From: Hominimerdicola alba
Lineage (GTDB): Bacteria > Bacillota > Clostridia > Oscillospirales > Ruminococcaceae
Assembly: GCF_900112155.1 (NCBI RefSeq)
Contig: NZ_FOKQ01000019.1
Location: 1 to 64,000, forward strand
Direction: 5' to 3'
DNA: 64,000 bases
The notes under the pieces are model-generated. The model searched no databases and was not told where the DNA came from. It saw only the letters and a program-made list of their open reading frames with translations. A program made the position numbers and the translations under genes. Positions within the stretch are counted from its first letter, which is position 1, and each line of letters starts with the position of its first letter. Shown here piece by piece: positions 23,751-32,958 of the stretch.

Positions 23751-24269
23751 ATTAGCAGCAAAGAACATCAGCTCAACGAAGAGATCAGAGACAAGGAGCT
23801 CAGAGTCATCGACGTTGACGGAGCACAGCTCGGTATACTCAGTGCGGAGGAAGCATTGAAGATCGCATTTGAAAAAGACCTGGATCTGGTTAAGATCGCG
23901 CCCCAGGCTACACCGCCTGTCTGCAAGATAATGGATTACGGTAAGTTCCTGTTTGAACAGCAGAAGCGTGAGAAGGAGCAGAGAAAGAATCAGAAGGTCA
24001 TCGAGATAAAGGAGATAAGAATGTCCTCTACCATCGATACCCACGATTTTGAGACCAAGGTAAATCAGGCGATAAAGTTCCTCAAGGGCGGAGATAAGCT
24101 GAAGGTATCAGTAAGATTCCGCAAGCGTACTGTTGCACACCCTCAGTTCGGTGAAGAACTGCTGGTGAAGTTCAAGGAAGCTGTTTCCGAGGTGGGAGTT
24201 GTTGATAAGCCTTCCAAGATGGAGGGGCGCAGCCTGGTAATGTTCGTTGCGCCGAAAGCAGGCAAGTAA
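23751..24269 (+). CDS. infC: Translation initiation factor IF-3 (ATT start)
   Basis: Binds the 30S subunit and checks initiator tRNA and start codons. Visible blocks: QLNEEIRDKELRVID, PQATPPVCKIMDYGKF in the N-domain, a Lys/Arg-rich linker, and the C-domain VSVRFRKRTVAHPQFG. The start chosen is ATT at 23751: GGAGG (23737-23741) is nine bases upstream, no ATG is available, and the in-frame TTG at 23745 is only three bases from that site. An ATT start is the known autoregulatory feature of infC in other bacteria. First gene of infC-rpmI-rplT. Confidence 0.93.
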   Translation: MSSKEHQLNEEIRDKELRVIDVDGAQLGILSAEEALKIAFEKDLDLVKIAPQATPPVCKIMDYGKFLFEQQKREKEQRKNQKVIEIKEIRMSSTIDTHDFETKVNQAIKFLKGGDKLKVSVRFRKRTVAHPQFGEELLVKFKEAVSEVGVVDKPSKMEGRSLVMFVAPKAGK

Positions 24270-24293
24270 TAAGTTTTAAGGAGGATAAATCAA

Positions 24294-24494
24294 ATGCCTA
24301 AGATCAAGACACATTCGGGCGCTAAGAAGCGTTTCAAAGTAACAGGTACCGGCAAGGTAAAGTTCCAGCACGTTAACAAGAGACACAGACTCAATCAGAA
24401 GGATCACAAGAGAAAGAGAATTCTGAGAAACGGTGCTTATGCTGACGATACCAACATAGCAAACATAAAGGCTCTTATCCCTTACAAGAAGTAA
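24294..24494 (+). CDS. rpmI: 50S ribosomal protein L35
   Basis: 66-aa basic protein of the large subunit ([20 protein letters not shown], then [17 protein letters not shown]), full length. AAGGAGG stands before the ATG. It lies between infC and rplT in the conserved order and should share their L20-responsive leader. Confidence 0.96.
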   Translation: MPKIKTHSGAKKRFKVTGTGKVKFQHVNKRHRLNQKDHKRKRILRNGAYADDTNIANIKALIPYKK

Positions 24495-24546
24495 GACGAG
24501 TTGTAGGGAAGTAAAATTTTAGTAATAATTCTAGGAGGTAATAACT

Positions 24547-24900
24547 ATGGCTCGTGTTAAGGGAGCAATGATGACTCGTAAGAGAAGAAATAAGACACTG
24601 AAGCTTGCAAAGGGCTATTTCGGCGCTAAGAGCAAGCATTTCAAGATGGCTAAGCAGGCTGTGATGAAGTCCGGTCAGTATGCTTACATCGGCAGAAAGC
24701 AGAAGAAGAGAGATTTCAGAAGACTCTGGATCACAAGAATCTCTGCTGCTTGCAAGATGAACGGCATCAACTACTCGTCCTTCATGAACGGCGTTAACAA
24801 GGCAGGCATCAACCTGAACAGAAAGATGCTTTCCGAGATCGCTATCAGCGACCCCGCAGGCTTCACTGCAATAGTTGAGAAGGCTAAGGCAGCTCTTTGA
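24547..24900 (+). CDS. rplT: 50S ribosomal protein L20
   Basis: 117 aa, full length. [20 protein letters not shown] and the [19 protein letters not shown] block are typical. It binds 23S rRNA early in assembly and is the likely repressor of its own operon through the leader upstream of infC. AGGAGGT precedes the ATG. A terminator follows at 24909. Confidence 0.97.
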   Translation: MARVKGAMMTRKRRNKTLKLAKGYFGAKSKHFKMAKQAVMKSGQYAYIGRKQKKRDFRRLWITRISAACKMNGINYSSFMNGVNKAGINLNRKMLSEIAISDPAGFTAIVEKAKAAL

Positions 24901-24908
24901 TAGTAAGG

Positions 24909-24944
24909 AAACACGCAGGTCGTTATCGGCTATGCGTGTTTTGT
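24909..24944 (+). terminator. Terminator after rplT
   Basis: AAACACGCA (24909-24917) pairs with TGCGTGTTT (24933-24941), followed by TGTTC. Confidence 0.85.
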
Positions 24945-25053
24945 TCTATAATGAGGACAGAATGCTGTTGTAACTAAATTGTAATATTTGTATAAACTGT
25001 TACAATGATGTTGAAGAAAGTTTGTCTAATATAACGAGGAGAGGTGCGTCCCA

Positions 25054-25869
25054 ATGGTCATAACTTCCAAGGAAAACCCTAAGATAAAACAGCTGGCGAA
25101 GCTGTATTCAAACCGCAAATATCGCCGTGAAACAGGGCTTTTCGTAATAGAGGGCATAAGGGGCTGTACTGATGCGCTGGTGGACAGTACCCTCAACGGC
25201 GGGCGCATGGAGATAGAGGGAATATATTATCTTGAAGAGCTTTTTGAGGGCGTTATGGCGGAAAACAAGCGTGAGCTTGAACTGCTGGACGAGAGCAGGC
25301 GTTTCGTTATAACCCGCGAGATAGCCGACAAGATAAGCGATACCGACAGCTGTCAGGGAATATTCGTTGCGGCTAAGATGCTGGATAAGAAGTTCTCGGA
25401 GGACGCGCTGAAAAAGGGCGGCAAGTATCTGATACTGGATGAGGTGCAGGACCCCGGCAATCTGGGTACGATGATACGTACTTCGGATGCGGTGGGACTT
25501 GATGGCATAGTGCTGGCAGGCAACTGTGTAGATCTGTACAATCCCAAGACAGTGCGCTCGGCGGTGGGAAGTATGCCCAGGGTGGATATCTTCGTGGAGA
25601 AGGACTTTGAGCGTGTGACTGAGGCTTTCAGGCTGAAAGGCATACCTACTGCGGCGGCTGTTATCAGCGGCGGTGTAAATGTGCTGAAGTTCGACTTCTC
25701 GGGGGGCTGTGCTGTTGTCATCGGCAACGAGGGTAGAGGTTTGGCGGAGAGCCATGTGGCGCTTTGCAGTGACAAGGTATCCATCGCCATGCACGGTCAT
25801 ATCGACTCGCTTAATGCGGCAACGGCGGCAACTATCTTCCTGTGGGAGATGACGAGACTGGAGGGCTGA
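25054..25869 (+). CDS. TrmH-family (SpoU) RNA 2'-O-methyltransferase
   Basis: 271-aa SPOUT enzyme that methylates ribose 2'-OH groups in rRNA or tRNA using SAM; the exact target is unknown. An N-terminal substrate-binding domain (SKENPKIKQLAKLYSNRKYR, LFVIEGIR) precedes the knotted catalytic domain with LDEVQDPGNLGTMIRTSDA, IGNEGRGLAESH and the C-terminal IDSLNAATAATIFLWE motif. The proximity to rplT is common in Firmicutes. dprA starts two bases after its stop, with the ribosome-binding site inside the end of this gene. Confidence 0.92.
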   Translation: MVITSKENPKIKQLAKLYSNRKYRRETGLFVIEGIRGCTDALVDSTLNGGRMEIEGIYYLEELFEGVMAENKRELELLDESRRFVITREIADKISDTDSCQGIFVAAKMLDKKFSEDALKKGGKYLILDEVQDPGNLGTMIRTSDAVGLDGIVLAGNCVDLYNPKTVRSAVGSMPRVDIFVEKDFERVTEAFRLKGIPTAAAVISGGVNVLKFDFSGGCAVVIGNEGRGLAESHVALCSDKVSIAMHGHIDSLNAATAATIFLWEMTRLEG

Positions 25870-25871
25870 GG

Positions 25872-27011
25872 TTGGACAGATACAGCGACTGGCTCCTGCT
25901 TGGAATGATATTCGGCACGGGCGGTAAGAGGCTCTGGCAGGTAATGGAAAAGACCGATGACCCAGCTGAGATGTGCGAGAGGATACTTTCGGGCAAGGCT
26001 GATTTCCTGAGCGACAGCGAAAAGGAAAAGGCTGAGCGGGTGAGTGCTGATGAAGCTGAAAGGCTGATAGAACGGGCTCATGAACTTGGTCAGCAGGTGG
26101 TGTGCATAGGTGACGAGAACTATCCGAAAAGGTGGTACGAGCTTGAAGATGCCCCTGCGCTGGCGTTCTACCGCGGAGATATCAGCATAGCCAATGACAG
26201 CACGGTGATACATACCGTGGGAACGAGAGAACCATCGAAGTATACGCTATCGCTGATAAACGTGCTTTGTGCAGACTTTGCGCTGAGGGGGTTCACGGTA
26301 TCCTGCGGGCTGGCTGAGGGTTCTGATACCTGTGCGGCTGAAACTGTTCTCGGGCGAGAGGGCAGGGTGCTGGCGGTGTATCCCACTTCACTTGACAGGG
26401 AGTACCCTAAGGATGTGGGGGAGCTGAAAGATAAGCTTGCGGAGAAAGGTCTGCTGATAAGCGAATATTCCCCTGAATACGGCGGTAGAATGAATTTTCA
26501 CAGGCGAAACAAGCTGGCTGTTGCACTGGCTTCGGCGGTGGTGATAACGGAAGCCTCCGAGGACAGCAAGGGGCTTGACAATGCTGTGCGTGCCATGGAT
26601 ACGGGCAGATCTGTGATGGTAGTGCCGCCGCATCTTTTGTACAGCAAGAGGTATTTCGGGCAGAGAGACCTGCTGAGGAAAGGCTGTATACCCATATTTG
26701 ACGGTTCGGACGCTGTAAGGGTGCTGGCTGAAAGGCAGGAGATATCTGCTGAGAGGTATGGGCTGAAAGCGGGTGTCAGTGAGGTTCATACCGAGGAGAA
26801 ACAGGAAAAGATCAGAAAGCCCATAAGGGAGCTTAGTGGTGTGGAAAGCAAGATATATGAGCTCCTGAAAGAAAAGAGCCCCATGTCTCTTGATGAGATG
26901 ACGGCTAGGAGCGGACTTTCGATGATGGAAGTGCTTACCTGTGTGACAGGGCTTGAACTGGAGGGGATAGTGATATCGCTCCCCGGAAAAAGATACGAAT
27001 TGGATTCATGA
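25872..27011 (+). CDS. dprA: DNA processing protein DprA (TTG start)
   Basis: Loads RecA on incoming single-stranded DNA during transformation. The Rossmann-like fold shows GTREPSKYTLSLI, FTVSCGLAEGSDTCA, FHRRNKLAVALASAVVITEA and DTGRSVMVVPP; a C-terminal winged helix lies at about residues 305-379. TTG 25872 is chosen because GAGGG lies six bases upstream; the in-frame alternative at 25842 lies inside the methyltransferase gene. Two differences from the usual form are visible: SGLAxGID is SGLAEGSD-like (CGLAEGSDT), and GREP replaces the usual GSR. Function is probably kept. Confidence 0.9.
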   Translation: MDRYSDWLLLGMIFGTGGKRLWQVMEKTDDPAEMCERILSGKADFLSDSEKEKAERVSADEAERLIERAHELGQQVVCIGDENYPKRWYELEDAPALAFYRGDISIANDSTVIHTVGTREPSKYTLSLINVLCADFALRGFTVSCGLAEGSDTCAAETVLGREGRVLAVYPTSLDREYPKDVGELKDKLAEKGLLISEYSPEYGGRMNFHRRNKLAVALASAVVITEASEDSKGLDNAVRAMDTGRSVMVVPPHLLYSKRYFGQRDLLRKGCIPIFDGSDAVRVLAERQEISAERYGLKAGVSEVHTEEKQEKIRKPIRELSGVESKIYELLKEKSPMSLDEMTARSGLSMMEVLTCVTGLELEGIVISLPGKRYELDS

Positions 27012-27122
27012 TTCACAGTGCATGACAGGAACTACGAATATCTGTGTGATATTCCTCATAAACAATTATTCGGTCACGTTCTGTGAAGCATAAATTAAAT
27101 CAGGAAACGGAGTAGAAATAAA

Positions 27123-29228
27123 TTGTCAGATCTTGTAATTGTAGAGTCGCCCCACAAGGCGAAAACTGTAAAGAGATATCTCAGCGGTGATTACGAGGTA
27201 GTGGCGTCCATGGGACACCTGAGAGACCTGCCGAAATCCAAGCTGGGCGTAGATATAGATAACGATTTTGAACCGCAGTATATCAACATCAAGGATAAGG
27301 AGAACCTTATCAAGGAGATAAAGAAGAAAGCCAAAGCCAGCGACCACGTTTATCTGGCGGGAGACCCTGACCGCGAGGGAGAGGCTATAAGCTGGCATCT
27401 TGCACAGCTTCTCGGGCTGGATATGAACGACAAGAACCGTGTGACTTTCAATGAGATAACCAAGAGCGGTATAGATGCGGGCATGAAGAATCCCCGCACC
27501 ATCGACCTTAATCTTGTTAATGCACAGCAGGCAAGGCGTATACTCGACAGGATAGTGGGCTACAAGCTTTCACCTTTCCTGTGGAGAAAGATAAGGCGCG
27601 GACTTTCCGCGGGACGTGTACAGTCCGTTGCGGTGAAGATGATATGCGACAGAGAGAATGAGATAAGGGCTTTCGTATCACAGGAATACTGGTCGATAGA
27701 TGCTTTGTTCCTTGCGGGTACAAGCAAGAAAGCCTTTGCATCAAAGGTTGATACAGTTGACGGTGCAAAGCCCGACCTTAAAAGCAAGGCTGATGCTGAT
27801 GCCGTGCTGAAAAGGCTTGAGGGTGCAGAGTTCATTGTTGACAAGGTGAAGAAAAGCGTGCGCAAGAAGAACCCTGCCGCACCTTTCACAACTTCCACCT
27901 TACAGCAGGAAGCTTCGAGGAGACTGGGATTCCAGGGCAGACGTACCATGAAAGCCGCTCAGGAGCTTTATGAAGGTCTTGATATCAAGGATATGGGTCC
28001 TACGGGTCTTATCACCTACATGAGAACAGACAGCCTGCGTATCTCCGACGAAGCAAGGGCAGCTGCCTATGACTTCATCAAGGAGAAGTACGGCGATGCA
28101 TATATCCCCGAGAAGCCAAGGGTATACAAGACAAAGGGCAGTGCACAGGACGCACACGAAGCTATACGTCCCACAAACCCTGCCATAACCCCCGAGCTTG
28201 TTAAGGCGAGCGGTGTGACCAACGACCAGTACAAGCTTTACAAGCTGATATGGGAGAGATTCATAGCTTCACAGATGGCTAACTGCACCATGGATACCAT
28301 GTCGGTGGATATTGCGGCTAACGGCGTGATGTTCAAGGCTACGGGATATTCGGTGAAGTTTGACGGCTTTACTGTGCTTTATGAAGAGAGCAAGGACGAG
28401 GAAGAGGAGAAGAAGAACGTTCTTCCCCCGCTGGCAAAGGGCGATAAGCTGACACCCAAGGAGATAACGGGCAACCAGCACTTTACACAGCCGCCCCCGA
28501 GGTATACCGAAGCTACTCTTGTAAAGGCATTTGAAGAAACAGGCATCGGCAGACCTTCCACCTACGTTACGACTGTTACTACCATAATCAACAGAAACTA
28601 CGTTGAGAGAGACGGTAAACAGCTGAAGCCCACAAGTCTTGGTGAAGTTACCAACGAGCTGATGAGCGAGCATTTCGACAAGATAGTTGATGTGAAGTTC
28701 ACGGCGAACATGGAAAAGAGCCTTGATGATATCGAAAGCGGCAAGATAGGCTGGGTAAATACCTTGCAGAAGTTCTACAAGGAGTTCGACAGCGAGCTTG
28801 GTGTGGCTGAAAAGGAGATGGAGGGCAAGCGCGTAAAAGTCCCCGATGAAGCTACCGATGAGGTCTGTGAGGTATGCGGAAAGCCTATGGTGATAAAGAT
28901 AGGCAGATTCGGCAAATTCATGGCTTGTTCGGGCTTCCCCGACTGCAAGAACACCAAGAGGATAGTTCAGGAAACAGGCGGAGACTGTCCTTTCTGCGGC
29001 AAGAGAGTACTGCTGAAGAAATCCAAGAAGGGCAAGAAGTACTACGGCTGTGAGAACAATCCCGAGTGCAGCTTTATGACATGGGATATACCCACCGAGG
29101 AGAAATGTCCCAGATGCGGCAGCACACTGTTCCAGAAGGGCGGAAAGAACGGCATACTCATATGCCACAAGCAGGACTGCGGCTACCAGAGAAGCCTTTC
29201 GGGCGAGAGCGCCGAGGGTGAGGAATAA
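27123..29228 (+). CDS. topA: DNA topoisomerase I (TTG start)
   Basis: Type IA enzyme relaxing negative supercoils. The 701-aa protein has the TOPRIM domain (VESPHKAKTVKRYL, then DPDREGEAISWHL around residue 81) and the active-site Tyr299 in GLITYMRTDSLRIS. Three C-terminal four-Cys zinc ribbons are present: CEVCGKP...CSGFPDC, CPFCGKR...CENNPEC and CPRCGST...CHKQDC. The start is TTG with GGAG ten bases upstream, and no ATG fits. It follows dprA, a standard Firmicutes order; a GNAT gene starts four bases after it. Confidence 0.97.
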   Translation: MSDLVIVESPHKAKTVKRYLSGDYEVVASMGHLRDLPKSKLGVDIDNDFEPQYINIKDKENLIKEIKKKAKASDHVYLAGDPDREGEAISWHLAQLLGLDMNDKNRVTFNEITKSGIDAGMKNPRTIDLNLVNAQQARRILDRIVGYKLSPFLWRKIRRGLSAGRVQSVAVKMICDRENEIRAFVSQEYWSIDALFLAGTSKKAFASKVDTVDGAKPDLKSKADADAVLKRLEGAEFIVDKVKKSVRKKNPAAPFTTSTLQQEASRRLGFQGRRTMKAAQELYEGLDIKDMGPTGLITYMRTDSLRISDEARAAAYDFIKEKYGDAYIPEKPRVYKTKGSAQDAHEAIRPTNPAITPELVKASGVTNDQYKLYKLIWERFIASQMANCTMDTMSVDIAANGVMFKATGYSVKFDGFTVLYEESKDEEEEKKNVLPPLAKGDKLTPKEITGNQHFTQPPPRYTEATLVKAFEETGIGRPSTYVTTVTTIINRNYVERDGKQLKPTSLGEVTNELMSEHFDKIVDVKFTANMEKSLDDIESGKIGWVNTLQKFYKEFDSELGVAEKEMEGKRVKVPDEATDEVCEVCGKPMVIKIGRFGKFMACSGFPDCKNTKRIVQETGGDCPFCGKRVLLKKSKKGKKYYGCENNPECSFMTWDIPTEEKCPRCGSTLFQKGGKNGILICHKQDCGYQRSLSGESAEGEE

Positions 29229-29231
29229 GCC

Positions 29232-29693
29232 GTGGTGAATATCCGCAGGGCTGAGAGAAGTGATACCGATAGCCTTGAAAGGCTGTACACACAGCTGGAA
29301 AAGGACGCGGTGCGCTATCAGCCACAGCATTTTGTGATGAGCGGCGGACGTGTTGATGAAGGTATGTTTGAGGACGACAGACAGGCGGTATATGTGGCAG
29401 AGGTCGATGGTGAAGTTGTTGGCTTCGTGCATATACTGCTGATGAAGTCCAAGGACATAGGCTGTCTGAAAGCTGAGAAGAACATCTACATACAGGATAT
29501 GGCGGTAGATGAAAGGCACAGGAGCCGCGGCATAGGTTCTCTGCTGATGGGAGCTGTGAAGCGTTACGGTGCCGAACATGGTGCAGTATTCGTGAGGACG
29601 CAGGTCTTTCCGCAGAACTGTGACGGACTGAGGTTCTATGAGAAGAACGGATTTACCGAGACCATGAAGACTGTGGAATGTCCGCTGGATTAG
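29232..29693 (+). CDS. GNAT-family N-acetyltransferase
   Basis: 153 aa. The acetyl-CoA-binding motif A is DMAVDERHRSRGIGSLLMGA, and the C-terminal GLRFYEKNGFTE is typical of Gcn5-related acetyltransferases. Substrate unknown. The start is GTG (29232), four bases after the topA stop, with the GAGGGTGAGGAATAA end of topA acting as its ribosome-binding site, so it is probably coupled to topA. Cytosolic. Confidence 0.88.
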   Translation: MVNIRRAERSDTDSLERLYTQLEKDAVRYQPQHFVMSGGRVDEGMFEDDRQAVYVAEVDGEVVGFVHILLMKSKDIGCLKAEKNIYIQDMAVDERHRSRGIGSLLMGAVKRYGAEHGAVFVRTQVFPQNCDGLRFYEKNGFTETMKTVECPLD

Positions 29694-29754
29694 GCAGAGA
29701 GTAATTATTCGCATTATTAGGATTATTCCGAAGACACTCCCGAGAAATTCAAAA

Positions 29755-30395
29755 CCCCCTGTTTTACGGGCTTTGAGAGGTCTAAATCAATTGTTCGTAT
29801 TCTTCGCAGAGGTAATATAGTAAGTTCAAAAAATAAATATTCCATATATTACCAATATAACTGATACTTTATGTTTTTAGGATATACTGCACCGAAATAT
29901 ACGAAATAATCGAATTATCACTGAAACGGCGTAATATCGGGGAAAATCCATTCTCGGAGACCCTTGTGGATAATTGCGAAATATGAGAAATATTGTTTTC
30001 TGCGCTAAAGTTATCAACATCTGCGGGGAATGATATGGGATACAGGGTTGAGAAAATATAATTTCTTGAATTCTTTGACAAAACTTGACACGAAAGTGTC
30101 AAATAATTTAATCCCTATTTTACGGGCTTTTAGGGGCAAAAAACAATTAATTGAATAAATTGACAGGGTAGTACGGAAACTTTAAAATAATAATTTTACA
30201 TATATTGGTAAATAACTACTGTTTTTTCATTTTAGAGCTATCGAATTCATGAGATAGCATACCCCTGTCAAGAAATCCAATTTATTCAAAAACAGGGCTG
30301 AAACGCCGTAATTTCGGGAAATCTTTTTTTGACAAATGGGTGTCAATTAATGTCAAGAAATTCAAGAAATTGTTTAGCACACTAAAGCAAGACTT
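29755..30395. repeat. AT-rich intergenic region with imperfect tandem duplication
   Basis: The 724-base gap before trmFO holds no gene. Two degenerate copies lie about 356-377 bases apart: TTTTACGGGCTTT at 29762 and 30118; CTGAAACG(G/C)CGTAAT at 29921 and 30298; CATATATT blocks near 29846 and 30198; TTGACA-rich hairpin blocks near 30074 and 30328. Copy 2 contains a long inverted repeat: TTGAATAAA-TTGACAGGG (30151-30168) with CCCTGTCAA (30263-30271) and TTTATTCAA (30281-30289), enclosing a GCTATC/GATAGC hairpin. A perfect DnaA-box match (TGTGGATAA, 29965-29973) and a one-mismatch match (TTATCAACA, 30011-30019) are present. Confidence 0.65.
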
Positions 30396-30417
30396 TTGAT
30401 AATAAGGAAATCAATAA

Positions 30418-31740
30418 ATGAGTGAAAAAGTAAAAGTTATAGGCGCGGGGCTGGCGGGCTGTGAGGCTGCGTGGCAGCTGGCGAGAGCGGGCATCGATTG
30501 CGAGCTTTATGAGATGAAGCCCAAGAAGTTCACCCCTGCGCATAAATACAAGGGCTTTGCGGAGCTGGTCTGCTCCAATTCCCTTAAAGCCGACAGGATA
30601 GAATCGGCGGCAGGTATGCTTAAAGAAGAGATGCGCAGGCTTGGTTCGGTGACGATGGAATGTGCCGAGGAAGCAAGGGTATCAGCAGGCGGCGCACTGG
30701 CGGTGGACAGGGAGAAGTTCTCCGATGCCGTTACCGAGCGCATACGCAGTAATGAGCATATCACAGTCATCGAGGAGGAAATCACCGAGATACCCGAGGG
30801 TAATGTGATAATAGCCACGGGTCCCCTGACCTCTGACGGTCTGGCTGAGAGCATAGGCAAGCTCTGCGGAGAGTATCTGTATTTCCACGATGCTGCCGCA
30901 CCTATCGTGACATTTGAGAGCATAGATATGGACAAGGCGTTCTTCGCTTCACGCTACGGCAGAGGCGATGCGGATTACATCAATTGTCCCATGGACAGGG
31001 AGGAGTATGAGCGCTTCTACAACGAACTCATCAACGCCGAGAGCGCACCGCTGAAAGAGCATGACAAGGAGCATTTCGCCAAGGACGGTTTCAAGGTCTA
31101 CGAGGGCTGTATGCCTGTTGAGGTGCTGGCAAAGCGGGGCGAGGACACACTTCGCTTCGGACCGCTGAAACCTGTGGGACTGAGAGACCCCCGTACGGAT
31201 AAACGTCCATGGGCGGTGGTACAGCTGAGGGCTGAGAACACTGCGGGCAGTATGTACAATCTGGTGGGCTTCCAGACCAATCTGAAATTCGGTGAGCAGA
31301 AGAGAGTATTCTCACTTATCCCGGGTCTTGAAAATGCTGAGTTCATGCGCTACGGCGTTATGCACAGGAACACATTCCTGAATTCACCCAAACTGCTGAA
31401 CGAGCAGTTCAATATGCGCACAAGACCCTCGCTTTACTTTGCAGGGCAGATGACAGGCGTTGAGGGCTATATCGAGAGTGCGGCAAGCGGAATATTCGCG
31501 GGGCTTAACATGGCTAGGCAGATACAGGGACTTTTTCCCGCAAGCCTGCCCGATACCACTATGCTGGGGGCACTCAGCAAGTACATAAGCTCTCCCGACA
31601 CCGAGAACTTCCAGCCTATGGGCTGTAATATGGGCATACTTCCCGAATGGGGCGAGCGCGTAAAGGACAAGAAGCTGAAATACAAGCTGCTGGCTGAGAG
31701 AGGTCTTGCTGACCTGGACAGGTTCATAGCAGACCTGTAA
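30418..31740 (+). CDS. trmFO: Methylenetetrahydrofolate-tRNA (uracil-54-C5) methyltransferase
   Basis: Folate- and FAD-dependent enzyme making ribothymidine at tRNA position 54. It has an N-terminal FAD-binding VIGAGLAGCEAAWQLARAG, ELVCSNSLKAD (conserved Cys), INCPMDREEYERFYNEL, FGPLKPVGLRDPRT, YNLVGFQTNLKFGEQKRVF and FAGQMTGVEGYIESAASG. 440 aa is full length. ATG 30418 follows AATAAGGAAATCAATAA. The topA...trmFO neighbourhood is typical of Firmicutes. Confidence 0.97.
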   Translation: MSEKVKVIGAGLAGCEAAWQLARAGIDCELYEMKPKKFTPAHKYKGFAELVCSNSLKADRIESAAGMLKEEMRRLGSVTMECAEEARVSAGGALAVDREKFSDAVTERIRSNEHITVIEEEITEIPEGNVIIATGPLTSDGLAESIGKLCGEYLYFHDAAAPIVTFESIDMDKAFFASRYGRGDADYINCPMDREEYERFYNELINAESAPLKEHDKEHFAKDGFKVYEGCMPVEVLAKRGEDTLRFGPLKPVGLRDPRTDKRPWAVVQLRAENTAGSMYNLVGFQTNLKFGEQKRVFSLIPGLENAEFMRYGVMHRNTFLNSPKLLNEQFNMRTRPSLYFAGQMTGVEGYIESAASGIFAGLNMARQIQGLFPASLPDTTMLGALSKYISSPDTENFQPMGCNMGILPEWGERVKDKKLKYKLLAERGLADLDRFIADL

Positions 31741-31841
31741 GAAATGCATATACGTGACCGCAGGGATATGTACTGACGGGAATTCATATAAGAAAACGTA
31801 AAGATGATAAACACTTTTTGTGAAAGCGGGGAGTGATCCTG

Positions 31842-32267
31842 ATGGACAGGCGTGAAGAATATAAGATAGAGTTCGTGAGATCGTTTGTAAGGCTGGTCGT
31901 GCTGGTACTGCTTACGGCAACGATAATACGCGGTGACAGCTCAATGCCGATATGGCTGGGAGTTCGTGCGGCAGTGCTTATCGAGTACATAAGCTTCAGC
32001 CTGAAAGACGGGATAAAGGAACTGGTAAAGAACTTTCTAGCGCATATATTCACAGGCGCGGTGCTGGCGATAGGCTGGTACGGGGCGTATGTGCTGTTTG
32101 AACTTAAAAACAGGTTTTTCTGGGAGAACGGAACGGTGCTTCATGTGACAGTGCCCGAATGTATAAAGCAGTGCGCCATTATTTCGGCAATAGGGCTGAC
32201 CATATGTGCTGTGATGTACACATTATCAGGGAAAAGAAAAACGGATTTTGATATGGAGAGAGTATGA
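31842..32267 (+). CDS. Hypothetical membrane protein, 141 aa
   Basis: Four hydrophobic segments lie at about residues 12-31, 38-52, 66-90 and 112-132. A GGGGAG site sits eight bases before ATG 31842; an in-frame GTG at 31833 overlaps that site and is less likely. I do not recognise the family. Its stop overlaps the start of the first of three lipoprotein genes by four bases, suggesting one operon with them. Confidence 0.65.
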   Translation: MDRREEYKIEFVRSFVRLVVLVLLTATIIRGDSSMPIWLGVRAAVLIEYISFSLKDGIKELVKNFLAHIFTGAVLAIGWYGAYVLFELKNRFFWENGTVLHVTVPECIKQCAIISAIGLTICAVMYTLSGKRKTDFDMERV

Positions 32268-32947
32268 AGATAAAAACACTGGCGGCTGTGCTGGCACTGA
32301 TGATGCTGGCAGGCTGCGGCAAGGCGGCAGAGGGTACTTCCGATGATAACAGCAATGCGGGGCTGAAAGTTGAAACTCCCGAACAGCTTGCTGAGGAGAA
32401 AGAAGTCTATGCTGATGACACCTACGGCAACAGCCGCACTGCGGCATTTCTTGCTAAGATAGACAGCCACGACTTTGCCATAAAGCTGAAGTCTGAACGC
32501 TCGGGTGGCGGTGAGGTCATCGAAGAGGTGGAAGTCAGCGGGAATGTACTGCATGACGTATACAAGGATACCGAGGGCGTTGTTACTGCCGAGCTTTATA
32601 TAGTTGACGGCGGCATATGGTGCGTGACTAACGAGGGCAGTTCAAATGTCACCTATCAGGGCTTTGACAACGGCTACGACGACCATGTGAGAGAATGTGT
32701 CTTCCACTGCGTTACAGTAGGCGATGCCGAAAAGTACGGCGGACGGACAGAGGGGTCTACCGAGAAGATGCTCGGTAAGAGCGATGATATTGAATCGTTC
32801 TTCACCTACGGTGATGACGGTGTCCTCAGAAGCTATGACGGCAGCGGTGCGCACTATGAGGTGCTTGAATTCAGAGAGGGCATTGGTGAACTGCAGTTGC
32901 CCGAAAATGTTCGTTCTGCGATAGAAAATAAGGATATTTACGGATAA
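32264..32947 (+). CDS. Lipoprotein, first of three related genes, 227 aa
   Basis: Lipoprotein signal MKIKTLAAVLALMMLAGC (Cys18), then a linker and a domain with YGNSRTAAFLAKIDSHDFAIK, VSGNVLHDVY, AELYIVDGGIWCVT and LPEN near the end. The pattern (short N-terminal helix, beta strands, IVDG-W/C, LPE-N/G at the end) recurs in the next two genes, so they are paralogues, as in LppX/LprG-like or DUF-type surface lipoproteins. Function unknown; located outside the cytoplasmic membrane. Confidence 0.75.
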   Translation: MKIKTLAAVLALMMLAGCGKAAEGTSDDNSNAGLKVETPEQLAEEKEVYADDTYGNSRTAAFLAKIDSHDFAIKLKSERSGGGEVIEEVEVSGNVLHDVYKDTEGVVTAELYIVDGGIWCVTNEGSSNVTYQGFDNGYDDHVRECVFHCVTVGDAEKYGGRTEGSTEKMLGKSDDIESFFTYGDDGVLRSYDGSGAHYEVLEFREGIGELQLPENVRSAIENKDIYG

Positions 32948-32958
32948 AGGAGAATAAC

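Noticed and set aside
28269-29714. 481-codon frame antisense to topA and the GNAT gene
   Set aside because: Shadow of two well-supported genes; no recognisable domain.
29694-30417. Calling the region an origin of replication
   Set aside because: Only one perfect and one near DnaA box, and no dnaA, dnaN or gidA nearby.
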